A stretch of DNA of 64,000 nt from Tessaracoccus aquimaris (GCF_001997345.1 NZ_CP019606.1:3162001-3226000), one strand, 5' to 3'; positions 9,118 through 18,343 are shown, numbered from the stretch's first letter. Notes: generated by a model from the letters alone, not told the origin. Program-made: numbers and translations.

Positions 9118-9512
9118 ATGACGTCACGACCCGTCCACTTCGAGATCCATGTCGATGACATGCGCCGCGCGCAGGACTTCTACGCAGCCGTGTTCGGCTG
9201 GGGCTACGAGGACTACTCCGACTACGCCGGGCAGCCCTACTTCGGCATCGTCACCGGCCCGGAAGATGAACCAGGCATCAACGGCGCCCTCATGGTCCGC
9301 AAGGCGCCCCTCGCGGAGAACAACCCGATCGGCGCGGCGGTGCTGACCATGGGAGTCGAGAACTACGACGCGGCCGAGGAGTCGATCCTGGCGAACGGGG
9401 GCAGGTCGCCCTCGCGAAGTATGCGCTGCCGGGAATGGCGTGGCAGGGCTACTTCACCGACCCCGACGGCAACGTCTTCGGCATTCACCAGCCTGACCCG
9501 GCGGCCGCCTAG
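9118..9512 (+). pseudogene. VOC (glyoxalase/bleomycin-resistance fold) protein, one frameshift
   Basis: Starts at the ATG after CAGAGGGGAAACTCACC. Frame 1 reads MTSRPVHFEIHVDDMRRAQDFYAAVFGW..., a clear VOC N-terminal repeat, to ESILANGG. After the run of five G at 9397-9401, similarity continues one frame over as VALAKYALPGMAWQGYFTDPDGNVFGIHQPD and stops at TAG 9510-9512. The length of 395 is one base short of 396, so a single missing base explains it. Probably intact in the organism. Function is not predictable beyond a metal-dependent fold family. Confidence 0.85.
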
Positions 9513-9563
9513 TGCGGTAGTCATGCCGATTTCCGTGCGACGGCCCGCTGGTAGGTTGGGGCC

Positions 9564-10484
9564 GTGAGCATCGCAGCGCGGGCCAAGGGCCTCACCAAGA
9601 TCTACGGCTCCGGTTCGGCGGTCGTGACGGCGCTCGACAACGTCGACTTCGAGGTCACCCAGGGCGAGTTCACCGCCATCATGGGGCCATCGGGTTCGGG
9701 CAAGTCGACGCTGATGCACCTCCTCGCCGCCCTCGACACACCGACCGACGGCGAGGTGTGGATCGGCGACACCGCGGTCGGCAGTCTCGCGGACACGCCC
9801 CTGACGGTGCTGCGCCGCGACCGGATCGGCTTCATCTTCCAGGCGTTCAACCTGGTGCCGACCCTCACGGCGCGCGAGAACATCGTCCTTCCCCTGGCGA
9901 TCGCGGGTCGCACGGTCGACGAGGCATGGTTCGACAAGGTGATCGACACCCTGGCGCTCGGCGACCGGCTGACGCACAAACCGTCGGAACTCTCCGGCGG
10001 CCAGCAGCAGCGCGTCGCCTGCGCGAGGGCGCTGATGAACCGGCCCGACATCGTCTTCGGCGACGAGCCGACCGGCAACCTCGACTCCACCTCCGCGGCC
10101 GAGGTGCTCGGCTTCCTGCGGCGCAGCGTCGACGAGTTCGGCCAGACGGTGGTGATGGTCACGCACGACGCGCACGCGGCCAGCTACGCGGACCGGGCCG
10201 TGTTCCTCTCCGACGGACGCATCGTCGACGAACTGCGCGGCGCGAACCAGGAGGACCTGCTGAGCGCCATGGCCCGCATCTACCCACGCCACGACGCCGA
10301 TACCGCCGAGCCGACCGACCGCCCGGCGGATGCCTCGGCCTCGGTCGACGCCGCCACCCCGGCCGACGACTCGCGCTCCGCGGTCTATCGCGACGGCGGC
10401 CAAGCCCCGACGCATCCCGGCGAACCGCAGGGCGATGAGCCAACGGTCGAGCGCTCGCTCGCCAGGCGTGCGGCCCTGGACTGA
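9564..10484 (+). CDS. ABC transporter ATP-binding protein (MacB/LolD type)
   Basis: ATPase of 306 residues partnered with the downstream FtsX-like permease. Starts at GTG. Walker A GPSGSGKST near residues 39-47, Q-loop FIFQAFNL, signature ELSGGQQQR near 145, Walker B IVFGDEPTGNLD, H-loop VTHD. After residue about 235 comes a long low-complexity Asp/Ala/Pro tail (TAEPTDRPADASASVDAATP) not needed for ATPase function. It ends 2 bp before the permease gene. Family members export lipids, peptides or antibiotics or act mechanically; the substrate is unknown. Confidence 0.93.
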   Translation: MSIAARAKGLTKIYGSGSAVVTALDNVDFEVTQGEFTAIMGPSGSGKSTLMHLLAALDTPTDGEVWIGDTAVGSLADTPLTVLRRDRIGFIFQAFNLVPTLTARENIVLPLAIAGRTVDEAWFDKVIDTLALGDRLTHKPSELSGGQQQRVACARALMNRPDIVFGDEPTGNLDSTSAAEVLGFLRRSVDEFGQTVVMVTHDAHAASYADRAVFLSDGRIVDELRGANQEDLLSAMARIYPRHDADTAEPTDRPADASASVDAATPADDSRSAVYRDGGQAPTHPGEPQGDEPTVERSLARRAALD

Positions 10485-10486
10485 TC

Positions 10487-13051
10487 ATGCTTCGCGCAAC
10501 CCTGAAGTCGCTGTGGGCCCGCAAGGTCCGACTCATCCTCAGCGCCCTGTCGATCGTGCTTGGCGTCGCCTTCGTGGCGGGGTCGCTGATGTTCACGAAC
10601 CTGCTCAAGGACAGCGTCGACCAGATCGTCACGGGCGCCCTCGGTGACATCAACGTCAGCGCCGAGGCGGGCGGCGTGGCCGGCTTCGAGAACGTCAATC
10701 CCAGCGAACTGCCCCAGTTGACGCCCGCTCAGGTCGCTCAGATCGGCGCCGTCGACGGCGTGGAGAAGGCCGTCGGGATCGTCTCGAGCACCCAGGTCTA
10801 CCCGCTCGACAAGGACGGAAACCTGCTGTCCTTCGTCGGTGCCCCCGGCATCGCCATGAACTGGCACGACACCCCTGCCGCCGACGGCCAGACCGGAGCC
10901 AGGATCGTCGAGGGACGGGCACCCGAGGCCGCGGGCGAGGTGGTCCTCGACCCCTCCACCGCGAAACGCGGCGGCTACCAGGTCGGCGACACCGTCGAGG
11001 TGTCCACCCCGCGCGACGGCATCCAATCCTTCACGCTCGTCGGCACCGGAACCTTCGGCGCAGGCTCGACGGCGGGCGCAAGCTACCTCTTCTTCACCGC
11101 GACGGAGGCCCAGCGGATCATCCAGCAGGGCCAGGACACGTTCTACGCCGCGTGGGTGCAAACCTCGCCCGGGGCGGACGTGGACGCCGTCGCGAAGGCC
11201 GTCGCGGCGGTTCTCCCCGAGGGGTTTGTCGCGGAGACCGGCCACGCGATGGCCGAGACCATCCAGGACCAACTCGACGTCGGGCTGGGTTTCGTGAATA
11301 TCTTCCTGCTGGTCTTCGCAGGCATCGCCCTGCTGGTGGCCACGCTGCTGATCCTCAACACGTTCTCGATCCTCGTCGCCCAGCGCTCGCGCGAACTCGC
11401 GCTGCTCCGGGCCGTCGGCGCCAAGCGCTCCCAGGTGCGCAACTCGGTGCTGCTCGAGGCCCTGATCATCGGCGTGCTTGGCGCGACCCTCGGCTTGCTC
11501 GCCGGCTACGGCCTCGCCTGGGCGATCCTGTCCGTGCTGCGCGCCGTCGGCATGGATCTGGGCCCCGTCGCCCCCCAACTGACGTGGCAGACGATCGTCG
11601 CCTCCTACGCGATCGGCATCGTCATCACGGTCGTCGCCGCCTATCTGCCCGCCAGACGTGCGTCCAAGACGCGCCCGGTGGAGGCCCTCGCGGCCGCCGC
11701 GCAGTCCGGGCCCGAGAAGGTCGGAGGCCTGCCGATGGCGGGCATCGCGCTGATCGAGGTCGGCGTTGCGGCCATCGTGTGCGCGGTCTGGTTGCCCGTG
11801 CCGCAACCGCTGGTCTGGTTTGGGGCCGGAGCCGCGCTGCTGCTGATCGGCATGGTGCTCGCGGCCGCCATCGTCGGCGCCCCGATCGTGTGGCTCTTCG
11901 GCCTGCTTTTCCGTAGGGGCTTCGGGGAGGTCGGCAAGCTGGCCCAACTCAACGCCGTCCGCCAACCCCGGCGCACCGCGGCGACCGCCGCGACGCTGAT
12001 GATCGGCCTGACCCTGGTCAGCGCCGTGGCGATCCTCGCCTCCAGCACCACCACCTCGCTCGGCAACCGGCTCTCCGCCGACCAGCGCGGCGACTTCCTG
12101 ATCGCGCCGGTCGGCTACCAGCCCTTCGACGCGAAGGTCGCAGAGAAGGCGCGCCAGGTCGACGGCGTCGCGGAAGTCTACGAGTACTTCCGCAGTTCGG
12201 CTCAGGTCGCGGGACAGGAGCAGCCGACAAGCATCTTCGCCGCCTCGAAGGACGCCATCGAGCGCGGCACCGCGCTCAACCTGCTCGCGGGCGGGCTCCA
12301 GGCAGATGGCGACGTCCAGCCTGCGGTGCTCGCCACCGACTACGCCACCGAACACGGATTGGCCCTCGGTCAATTGCTCGACCTGACCGGCCCCAAGGGC
12401 AGCGTCGAGGTCCTGATCACCGGCATCCACAACTGGGGCACCGCCTTCCCGGCGGGGCAGATCGTGATCACCCCCGAGGCACTCGCCAAGATCGCCGACA
12501 CCTCGCTGGTCTCCGACCTGGTCGTCTTCACCAAGGACGGCACCGACCAGGAGGCCGTCCGCACCGGGTTGCAGGCCGCCGTCAAGGACATCCCGACGGT
12601 CGCCGTCTCCGACGTGCACGAGTTCGTCGAGGCCCGCGTCGCGCAGTTCGGGCAGCTCTTCGCGGTGATCTACGCGCTGCTCGCACTCGCGATCGTCATC
12701 TCGGTGCTCGGCATCGTCAACACGCTCGGCCTCTCGGTGATGGAACGCACCCGCGAGTTGGGGCTGCTGCGCGCGGTCGGCCTGACCCGCGGGCAACTGC
12801 GCACCATGGTGACCCTCGAGTCGGTGATCGTCGCGACGCTCGGCGCCCTGCTCGGCGTGGTCCTCGGGGTGATCTTCGGGTCCGCCCTGGTGAAGCTGCT
12901 CGACGACCAGGGGATCGACACGCTCGCGATCCCCGGCTGGCAGTTGGCCGTCTTCGTCGTCGTCGCGGCCCTGTTCGGGGTGCTGGCTGCGGTCGGACCG
13001 GCCCGCCGGGCGGCCAGGCTCAACGTGCTCGATTCCATCGCGACCGAGTGA
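10487..13051 (+). CDS. ABC transporter permease, FtsX-like, two permease repeats
   Basis: Membrane protein of 854 residues with the typical arrangement: N-terminal helix (VRLILSALSIVLGVAFVAGSLMF as two parts), a large extracytoplasmic MacB-PCD-like domain (about 45-250), three helices of the first FtsX domain ending at PARRASKTRPVEALA, two central helices, a second extracytoplasmic domain (about 510-710) and a second FtsX domain ending PARRAARLNVLDSIATE. Ser/Thr-poor, Val/Ala-rich helices. Operonic with the ATPase; sits between oriC and dnaN as inserted cargo. Confidence 0.93.
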   Translation: MLRATLKSLWARKVRLILSALSIVLGVAFVAGSLMFTNLLKDSVDQIVTGALGDINVSAEAGGVAGFENVNPSELPQLTPAQVAQIGAVDGVEKAVGIVSSTQVYPLDKDGNLLSFVGAPGIAMNWHDTPAADGQTGARIVEGRAPEAAGEVVLDPSTAKRGGYQVGDTVEVSTPRDGIQSFTLVGTGTFGAGSTAGASYLFFTATEAQRIIQQGQDTFYAAWVQTSPGADVDAVAKAVAAVLPEGFVAETGHAMAETIQDQLDVGLGFVNIFLLVFAGIALLVATLLILNTFSILVAQRSRELALLRAVGAKRSQVRNSVLLEALIIGVLGATLGLLAGYGLAWAILSVLRAVGMDLGPVAPQLTWQTIVASYAIGIVITVVAAYLPARRASKTRPVEALAAAAQSGPEKVGGLPMAGIALIEVGVAAIVCAVWLPVPQPLVWFGAGAALLLIGMVLAAAIVGAPIVWLFGLLFRRGFGEVGKLAQLNAVRQPRRTAATAATLMIGLTLVSAVAILASSTTTSLGNRLSADQRGDFLIAPVGYQPFDAKVAEKARQVDGVAEVYEYFRSSAQVAGQEQPTSIFAASKDAIERGTALNLLAGGLQADGDVQPAVLATDYATEHGLALGQLLDLTGPKGSVEVLITGIHNWGTAFPAGQIVITPEALAKIADTSLVSDLVVFTKDGTDQEAVRTGLQAAVKDIPTVAVSDVHEFVEARVAQFGQLFAVIYALLALAIVISVLGIVNTLGLSVMERTRELGLLRAVGLTRGQLRTMVTLESVIVATLGALLGVVLGVIFGSALVKLLDDQGIDTLAIPGWQLAVFVVVAALFGVLAAVGPARRAARLNVLDSIATE

Positions 13052-13124
13052 GCGGGCCTGCAGATCACCCGGCTATGATGCTGGCGACGAGCTTTTGCAC
13101 AACGGACCATCAAAGGGGAGCTTC

Positions 13125-14285
13125 GTGAAGATTCGAGTTGAGCGCGACGCGTTGGCTGACGCCGTGGCCTGGGTGGCCCGCAGCCTCCCTAACCGCCCGA
13201 CGGCACCGATCCTCGCAGGCATGCTCCTGGAGGCCGACGCGGACGGCCTCACGCTCTCCAGCTTCGACTCGACGACCTCCGCGAAGGTCACGCTGCCGGC
13301 CACCGTCAGCGACGAGGGCACCGTGCTCGTCTCGGGCCGCCTCCTCTCCGAGATCGCGCGCTCGCTGCCCAACAAGCCCGTCGAGATGGTCGCCGACCAC
13401 ACCAGGGTCGAGCTGACCTGTGGCCAGGCCCGCTTCACGCTCCAGACGCTTCCCGTCGACGAGTACCCGACGCTTCCCGACATGCCAACCGAGACCGGCC
13501 AGGTCGAGGGCTCGGCGTTCGAGAAGGCCGTCGGCCAGGTCTTCGTCGCAGCAGGCCGCGACGAACTACTCAACGTCTTCACCGGCATCAAGCTCGAGAT
13601 CAACGGCGAACAGCTTTCTCTGCTCGCGACCGACCGCTACCGGATGGCGCTGAAGGAACTCACCTGGAACCCCGGCAACCCGGGTGTCGAGGCCAACGTC
13701 CTGATCCCAGGCAAGGTGCTCGCGGACACCGCCAAGTCGATGACCTCCGGCGAGTCCGTCACGATCGCCCTGTCGACCACCGAGGCCGAGGGCGAGGGCC
13801 TCGCTGGCTTCGTCGGCGAGGGCGCGAAGGGCAGCCGCGAGGCGACCACCCGCCTGCTCAGCCAGGCGTTCCCGAAGGTCCGCCACCTGATGGACGTCAA
13901 CGCAACGGTCTCCGTGCGCGTCAGCACCGCCGACCTGCTCGCCGCCGTCAAGCGCGTCTCGCTCGTCGCCGAGCGCAACACCCCGCTGCGGATGCGCATC
14001 AACGACGACCACATCGCGCTCGAGGCCGCCACCGGCGACCAGGCGCAGGCCTCCGAGGCGCTCGAGGCCGAGATCGAGGTCGTCGGCGACGAGAAGTCGA
14101 TCACCGACGCCGGGTTCAACCCGCACTACCTGCTCGACGCGCTGACCGCCCTTGACGCGCCGTTCGCACACTTCTCCTTCACGCTTCCCGGCAAGCCCTG
14201 CCTCATCATGGGGCTGGCCAGCATCGACGCCGATCCGTTGACGGACTACCGCCACGTGATCATGCTGATGCGCCTGCCCGGCTGA
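13125..14285 (+). CDS. dnaN: DNA polymerase III beta subunit (sliding clamp)
   Basis: Sliding clamp, 386 residues from the GTG at 13125, which follows AAAGGGGAG at proper spacing; the N terminus VKIRVERDALADAVAWVARSL is canonical. Three clamp domains are evident, with LLATDRYRMALKEL near residues 165-180 and the C-terminal hydrophobic end HVIMLMRLP. The upstream in-frame ATG at 13095 would add ten unlikely residues. Confidence 0.97.
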   Translation: MKIRVERDALADAVAWVARSLPNRPTAPILAGMLLEADADGLTLSSFDSTTSAKVTLPATVSDEGTVLVSGRLLSEIARSLPNKPVEMVADHTRVELTCGQARFTLQTLPVDEYPTLPDMPTETGQVEGSAFEKAVGQVFVAAGRDELLNVFTGIKLEINGEQLSLLATDRYRMALKELTWNPGNPGVEANVLIPGKVLADTAKSMTSGESVTIALSTTEAEGEGLAGFVGEGAKGSREATTRLLSQAFPKVRHLMDVNATVSVRVSTADLLAAVKRVSLVAERNTPLRMRINDDHIALEAATGDQAQASEALEAEIEVVGDEKSITDAGFNPHYLLDALTALDAPFAHFSFTLPGKPCLIMGLASIDADPLTDYRHVIMLMRLPG

Positions 14286-14323
14286 TCCCACATCCGCCCA
14301 CCTTCGAACACCAAGGAGTCCTC

Positions 14324-15202
14324 ATGCGCGTCGGTCTGATCGGTCTGGGAAAGATGGGCGGCAACATGCGCGAGCGGCTCCGCCGCGGCGGCGTGGAGGT
14401 CGTCGGGCTGGACCGCAACAAGGAGATCTCCGACGCGGTCGACGAGGCCGACCTCGTCGCGAAGCTGGACGGCCCCCGCGTGATCTGGCTGATGGTGCCG
14501 ATCCAGGCGGTCACGCCCGTCATCGAGACGCTCCGCCCGCTGCTCAGCCCCGGCGACATCGTCATCGACGGCGGCAACTCCAAGTGGACCCACGACGCCA
14601 AGCACGCGGCCTACCTCGCCGAGGCGGGCATCGAGTTCCTCGACGCGGGCACCTCCGGCGGCGTGTGGGGCCTCGAGAACGGCTACGCGCTCATGGTCGG
14701 CGGCCCTGAGAGTGTCGTCGCCACCGCGATGCCCGTCTTCGAGGCGCTCAAGCCCGAGGGCGAGTTCGGCTTCGTGCACGCCGGCAGCCACGGCGCGGGC
14801 CACTTCGCCAAGATGGTCCACAACGGCATCGAATACGGCCTGATGCAGGCCTACGCCGAGGGTTGGGAACTGCTCGAGGCCTCCGACATCGTCACCAACG
14901 TGCCGGAGATCTTCGAGTCGTGGCGCGAGGGCACCGTGATCCGCTCCTGGCTGCTCGACCTGATGGTGCTCGCGCTGCAGGACGACCCCCACCTCGACGA
15001 GATCGAGGGCTACGCCGAGGACTCGGGCGAGGGCCGCTGGACCGTCAACGCCGCCGTCGACATGGGCGTGCCCGTCCCGACGATCGCCGCGAGCCTGTTC
15101 GCCCGCTTCGTGTCGCGCCAGGAGGACTCGCCCGCCATGAAGATGGTCGCGGCCATGCGCAACCAGTTCGGCGGCCACGCCGTCCAGGTGTCGAAGGACT
15201 GA
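14324..15202 (+). CDS. gnd: 6-phosphogluconate dehydrogenase, decarboxylating (short form)
   Basis: Pentose-phosphate enzyme converting 6-phosphogluconate to ribulose 5-phosphate. Length 292 fits the short (about 300-residue) bacterial class rather than the 470-residue class. N-terminal Rossmann MRVGLIGLGKMGGNMRERL; IVIDGGNSKW; substrate motif FLDAGTSGGVWGLENGYALM; catalytic HGAGHFAKMVHNGIEYG with Lys. A short gnd between dnaN and recF is a standard actinobacterial arrangement. Stop is 6 bp before the apparent recF start. Confidence 0.95.
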   Translation: MRVGLIGLGKMGGNMRERLRRGGVEVVGLDRNKEISDAVDEADLVAKLDGPRVIWLMVPIQAVTPVIETLRPLLSPGDIVIDGGNSKWTHDAKHAAYLAEAGIEFLDAGTSGGVWGLENGYALMVGGPESVVATAMPVFEALKPEGEFGFVHAGSHGAGHFAKMVHNGIEYGLMQAYAEGWELLEASDIVTNVPEIFESWREGTVIRSWLLDLMVLALQDDPHLDEIEGYAEDSGEGRWTVNAAVDMGVPVPTIAASLFARFVSRQEDSPAMKMVAAMRNQFGGHAVQVSKD

Positions 15203-15208
15203 GCAGAC

Positions 15209-16360
15209 CTGTTCGTCACCGAACTGGCCCTCACCGACTTCCGCAACTACGAGACCGCCACGCTCAACCTCACCTCGGGGGTGACGGTCTTCGTCGGCTC
15301 GAACGGTCAGGGCAAGACCAACCTCGTCGAGGCCGTCGAATACCTGTCGACGATGACCTCGCACCGGGTCGCCGCCACCGCGCCGCTGATCCGGGCCGGT
15401 GCCGACTCCGCGATCGTGCGCGCCAAGGTGCAGGCGTCCGCCGACGATGACCGCGTCATCTCGCTCGAACTGGAGATCGCGAACGGGCGCTCCAACGTGG
15501 CGCGGCTGAACCGCGCGCCGCTGCAGCGCCCCCGCGACCTGATCGGCGCGCTGCGCACCGTGGTGTTCTCCCCGATCGACCTCGCGATCGTGCGCGGCGA
15601 CCCGTCGGATCGGCGCGGCTGGCTCGACTCCCTCGTGGTGACCCGCTGGCCGCGGATGGCGGGCGTCAGGCAGGACCTGGACCGCGTCCTCAAGCAGCGC
15701 AACGCCCTGCTGAAGTCGATGTCGGGACGCTCCATGACGCCCACCGGCGGCGACGAGGAGATCACGCTCTCGGTCTGGAACGACCAACTCGCCGCGATCG
15801 GCGCCGAACTGCTGCACGCCCGCCTCGACACGCTCGCCGACGTGCTGCCCCACGCGCAGCGCGCCTACGAGACCATCGCCCCCGTCAACAACCAGATCGA
15901 CGCCACCTACAAGACGATCCTCGACCTCGACGACGTCTCCGCCGCCCCGGATGTGCGCGCGGAGTTGGCGAACCGACTGCTCGCCGCCATGGAACGACTG
16001 CGGCGCGACGAGATCCAGCGCGGCGTCACCCTCGTCGGCCCGCAACGCGACGACGTGGAACTCAACATCGGCCCACTGCCGGCCAAGGGCTACGCCTCGC
16101 ACGGGGAGAGTTGGTCGCTCGCCCTCGCGCTGCGGCTCGGCGGCTTCACGCTGGTGCGCGACGACGGCACCGAACCGGTGCTGGTGCTCGACGACGTGTT
16201 CGCCGAGTTGGACGTGGCGCGCCGCGAGCGCTTGGCGACGGCCATCGAGGGGGCCGAGCAGGTCCTCATCACGGCCGCCGTCGGCGCGGACGTCCCCGAG
16301 TTTCCCGCGGAGCGAAGGTTCCGCGTCGAGGCGGGCACGGTCGCCAGGGACGAGAATTAG
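15209..16360 (+). CDS. recF: DNA replication and repair protein RecF
   Basis: SMC-like ATPase that helps load RecA at gaps; 383 residues if it starts at 15209. The sequence LFVTELALTDFRNYETATLN forms the essential first beta-strands, followed by the Walker A VGSNGQGKTNLVEAVEYL. The only in-frame position that preserves this N terminus is a CTG at 15209, because the gnd stop is in the same frame just upstream. The next standard start (GTG 15281) would delete the first strands. C-terminal signature SWSLALALRL and Walker B VLVLDDVFAELD are intact. Start codon is therefore uncertain. Confidence 0.93.
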   Translation: MFVTELALTDFRNYETATLNLTSGVTVFVGSNGQGKTNLVEAVEYLSTMTSHRVAATAPLIRAGADSAIVRAKVQASADDDRVISLELEIANGRSNVARLNRAPLQRPRDLIGALRTVVFSPIDLAIVRGDPSDRRGWLDSLVVTRWPRMAGVRQDLDRVLKQRNALLKSMSGRSMTPTGGDEEITLSVWNDQLAAIGAELLHARLDTLADVLPHAQRAYETIAPVNNQIDATYKTILDLDDVSAAPDVRAELANRLLAAMERLRRDEIQRGVTLVGPQRDDVELNIGPLPAKGYASHGESWSLALALRLGGFTLVRDDGTEPVLVLDDVFAELDVARRERLATAIEGAEQVLITAAVGADVPEFPAERRFRVEAGTVARDEN

Positions 16361-16367
16361 CACTCAC

Positions 16368-16405
16368 CTGTAAATTCTTCAGCAATTTACAGATGGCTTA
16401 CACTT
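16368..16405. repeat. Left copy of a fic-flanking direct repeat with internal hairpin
   Basis: Contains the inverted repeat CTGTAAA ... TTTACAG (16368-16374 and 16386-16392) followed by a TGGCTTACA block. The same module recurs at 17728-17765 with about five differences in 35 positions. TACACT at 16399-16404 could be a -10 box placing transcription start at or next to the fic GTG at 16411, implying a leaderless message. The palindrome would then overlap the core promoter, as an autorepressor operator would. Confidence 0.75.
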
Positions 16406-16410
16406 GACGT

Positions 16411-17733
16411 GTGAAGCTGCCCGCAACGCCTCCCGACGATGGTGCGACGCTCGCCGAGCTCGACATGACTCAACTGTTCCGTGCGACCGAGCTCGCGCGC
16501 GCAATGCCGGACTACCCGTCCTGGGACAAGCTCCGCAGGCGTCCGGCTCCCGCGGGCCTGACCCATGAGCAGTTGTGGATGGGAGTGCGGTTCAGCAGGA
16601 GCTACGAACCGCTGCCCCTCAGTGATCGGCTGGGCAACCCATTCCGAGTCGCCCAGCCCGTCATCGTGCAGCGACTGCTGCATGAGGTCTCGATCAGGAC
16701 GGCGGGCACCTTGACGTCGTCGGTACCCGGCATGCCCGAATCCCAGGTGGACCGCTTCCTGCTGAGCTCCATCCGGGAGGAGGCGGTGTCATCGAGTCTC
16801 CTTGAGGGAGCCGTCACCACGCGTCGGGTCGCTCACGACATGCTGCGGGCCGGGCGTGCGCCCCGCACCAAGGGCGAACGCATGGTGGCCAACAACTACG
16901 CGGCCATGCAGTGGATCCGCCAGCATCGCGAGGAGGACATCACGGAGGAGGCGGTGCTGCACCTGCACGCCCTCCTGACCGCCGGGACGCTTTCTGATGA
17001 GGCCGATGAGGGACGGCTCCAGACCCCAGAGGAAGAGCGGGTCGTCGTCGGAGGCGCCAACGACGAATTGCTCCACGAGCCGCCCCCGGCCGATCAACTC
17101 CCCGCCCGGCTGGCCCGGCTCTGTGCCTTCGCGAACGGTGCCGGCGCAGGCCAGCCCTGGCTCCACCCCCTTGTGCGCGCGATCGTCGTCCACTTCATGT
17201 TCGGTTATGACCACTATTTTGTTGACGGCAACGGCCGCACCGCTCGAGCCCTGTTCTACTGGGTGGCCCTGCGTGAGGGTCATTGGCTGGTTGAGTTCCT
17301 GTCGCTGTCCCAGCGGCTGACGAAGGCGCCGGCCAAGTACGCCCGCGCGTACCTGGATACGGAGGTCGACCATGGTGACATCACCTACTTCGTGATCCAC
17401 CAGTTGACGACGCTCCAGCAGGCACTCGACGACCTCGACCAGTACCTGTCGCGCAAGGCCTCTGAGGATGCGCAGGCCGCACGGCGGGTCCGATCGCTCG
17501 GGCTCAATCATCGACAGTTGGCGGTGTTCACCCGAGCCCTGGCGGACTCGACCGCCAGATTCACCGTCAAGAGCCACGCCAACAGCCACGGGATCACGCT
17601 CCCGACCGCTCGCACCGACCTCGCATCCTTGGAGTCGATGGGGATCCTGTTCTCGACGAGGGTCGGCCGGAGCCTGGAATGGAGGCCCGTCGACGACATC
17701 GCGCGCGTCGTGGAGTCGTCGCCCCAACTGTAA
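16411..17733 (+). CDS. Fic-domain AMP-transferase with C-terminal winged helix
   Basis: Fic/AMPylator-type protein of 440 residues. The inhibitory-helix motif SSLLEG (S-x-x-x-E-G) is near residues 129-134 (class II, inhibitor N-terminal to the core). The catalytic loop HYFVDGNGRTAR near 267-279 retains the catalytic His, the Asp, the GNGR and the second Arg, so it should be active; Tyr replaces the usual Pro after His. The C-terminal 90 residues (LNHRQLAVFTRALAD... SHGITLPTARTDLASLESMGIL) look like a winged-helix DNA-binding domain. It is inserted between recF and dciA and is bounded exactly by direct repeats. Targets are unknown; such proteins often autoregulate. Confidence 0.9.
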   Translation: MKLPATPPDDGATLAELDMTQLFRATELARAMPDYPSWDKLRRRPAPAGLTHEQLWMGVRFSRSYEPLPLSDRLGNPFRVAQPVIVQRLLHEVSIRTAGTLTSSVPGMPESQVDRFLLSSIREEAVSSSLLEGAVTTRRVAHDMLRAGRAPRTKGERMVANNYAAMQWIRQHREEDITEEAVLHLHALLTAGTLSDEADEGRLQTPEEERVVVGGANDELLHEPPPADQLPARLARLCAFANGAGAGQPWLHPLVRAIVVHFMFGYDHYFVDGNGRTARALFYWVALREGHWLVEFLSLSQRLTKAPAKYARAYLDTEVDHGDITYFVIHQLTTLQQALDDLDQYLSRKASEDAQAARRVRSLGLNHRQLAVFTRALADSTARFTVKSHANSHGITLPTARTDLASLESMGILFSTRVGRSLEWRPVDDIARVVESSPQL

Positions 17734-17765
17734 AATCATCACCAATTTACAGGTGGCTTACATTT
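17728..17765. repeat. Right copy of the fic-flanking direct repeat
   Basis: CTGTAAA ... TTTACAG then GGTGGCTTACA, parallel to the copy at 16368-16405. Its first bases are the last sense codon and stop codon of fic (CTG TAA). It lies 50-90 bp upstream of dciA, so it could be the promoter/operator for dciA, or a footprint of how the cassette was inserted. Confidence 0.75.
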
Positions 17766-17816
17766 CGAGTCGGTCCAGGGTGCCTCGACTCCAGCGGCGG
17801 AGGGTAGTCTCGGGCC

Positions 17817-18343
17817 ATGAGCCAGGAACCGCACGACCCGACGGGCCTCGAGCTCGCGTCGGAGATCGCGCGGGCCACCGTTGAGGCCTCCGAGTATGTC
17901 GTCGCCCTTCCTGAGCCGGCCGCCCCGAAGCAGCCGCGTCGCCGTCAGCGCGTCGTCGAGCAGCAGCGCTCCGGTGCCCATCCGGACGACCGGGACCCGC
18001 AGTTGGTGGGGGCGGTGCTCGACCGCGTCGTCGTCGAGCGGGGCTGGAAGCGGCGCATCGGGCTGTCGACGGTGCTGCGGCACTGGCCCGACCTGGTCGG
18101 CGAGGCCAATGCGGAGCACTCTGCCCCGGTCAACTACGACAAGGGCGTGCTGATCGTCGATTGTGACTCGACGGCGTGGGCACAGGCGATGAAGTACACG
18201 GCCTCGGTGCTGGTCGCCCGGCTGAACGAGGCGCTGGGGGAGCGGACCGTGCTGCGCGTCCAGTTCCGCGGCCCCCAGGCGCCGAGTTGGAAGAAGGGCC
18301 CCGGTCCGTGCAGGGCCGAGGGCCGCGCGACACCTACGGCTGA
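17817..18343 (+). pseudogene. dciA: DciA-like DUF721 protein (helicase-loading factor), one frameshift at the 3' end
   Basis: DUF721/DciA proteins interact with the replicative helicase. The main DUF721 segment is clear: LDRVVVERGWKRRIGLSTVL, HWPDLVGEANAEHSAPV, TAWAQAMKY. After the CCCC run at 18299-18302 the present frame runs on for 80 unrelated codons into the opposite-strand gene, whereas adding one base gives RSVQGRGPRDTYG and a stop at 18341-18343. GPRDTYG is the usual actinobacterial ending. The gene follows the fic insertion rather than recF directly. Confidence 0.85.

Noticed and set aside
10385..12796. An 803-codon minus-strand open frame opposite the ABC permease
   Set aside because: It is antisense to a well-supported permease, its composition is His/Arg/Gly/Gln-rich junk typical of high-GC antisense frames, and it lacks motifs and a ribosome site.
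14246..16363. A 705-codon minus-strand frame opposite gnd and recF
   Set aside because: Fully antisense to two conserved genes; long stop-free frames are expected at this GC content.
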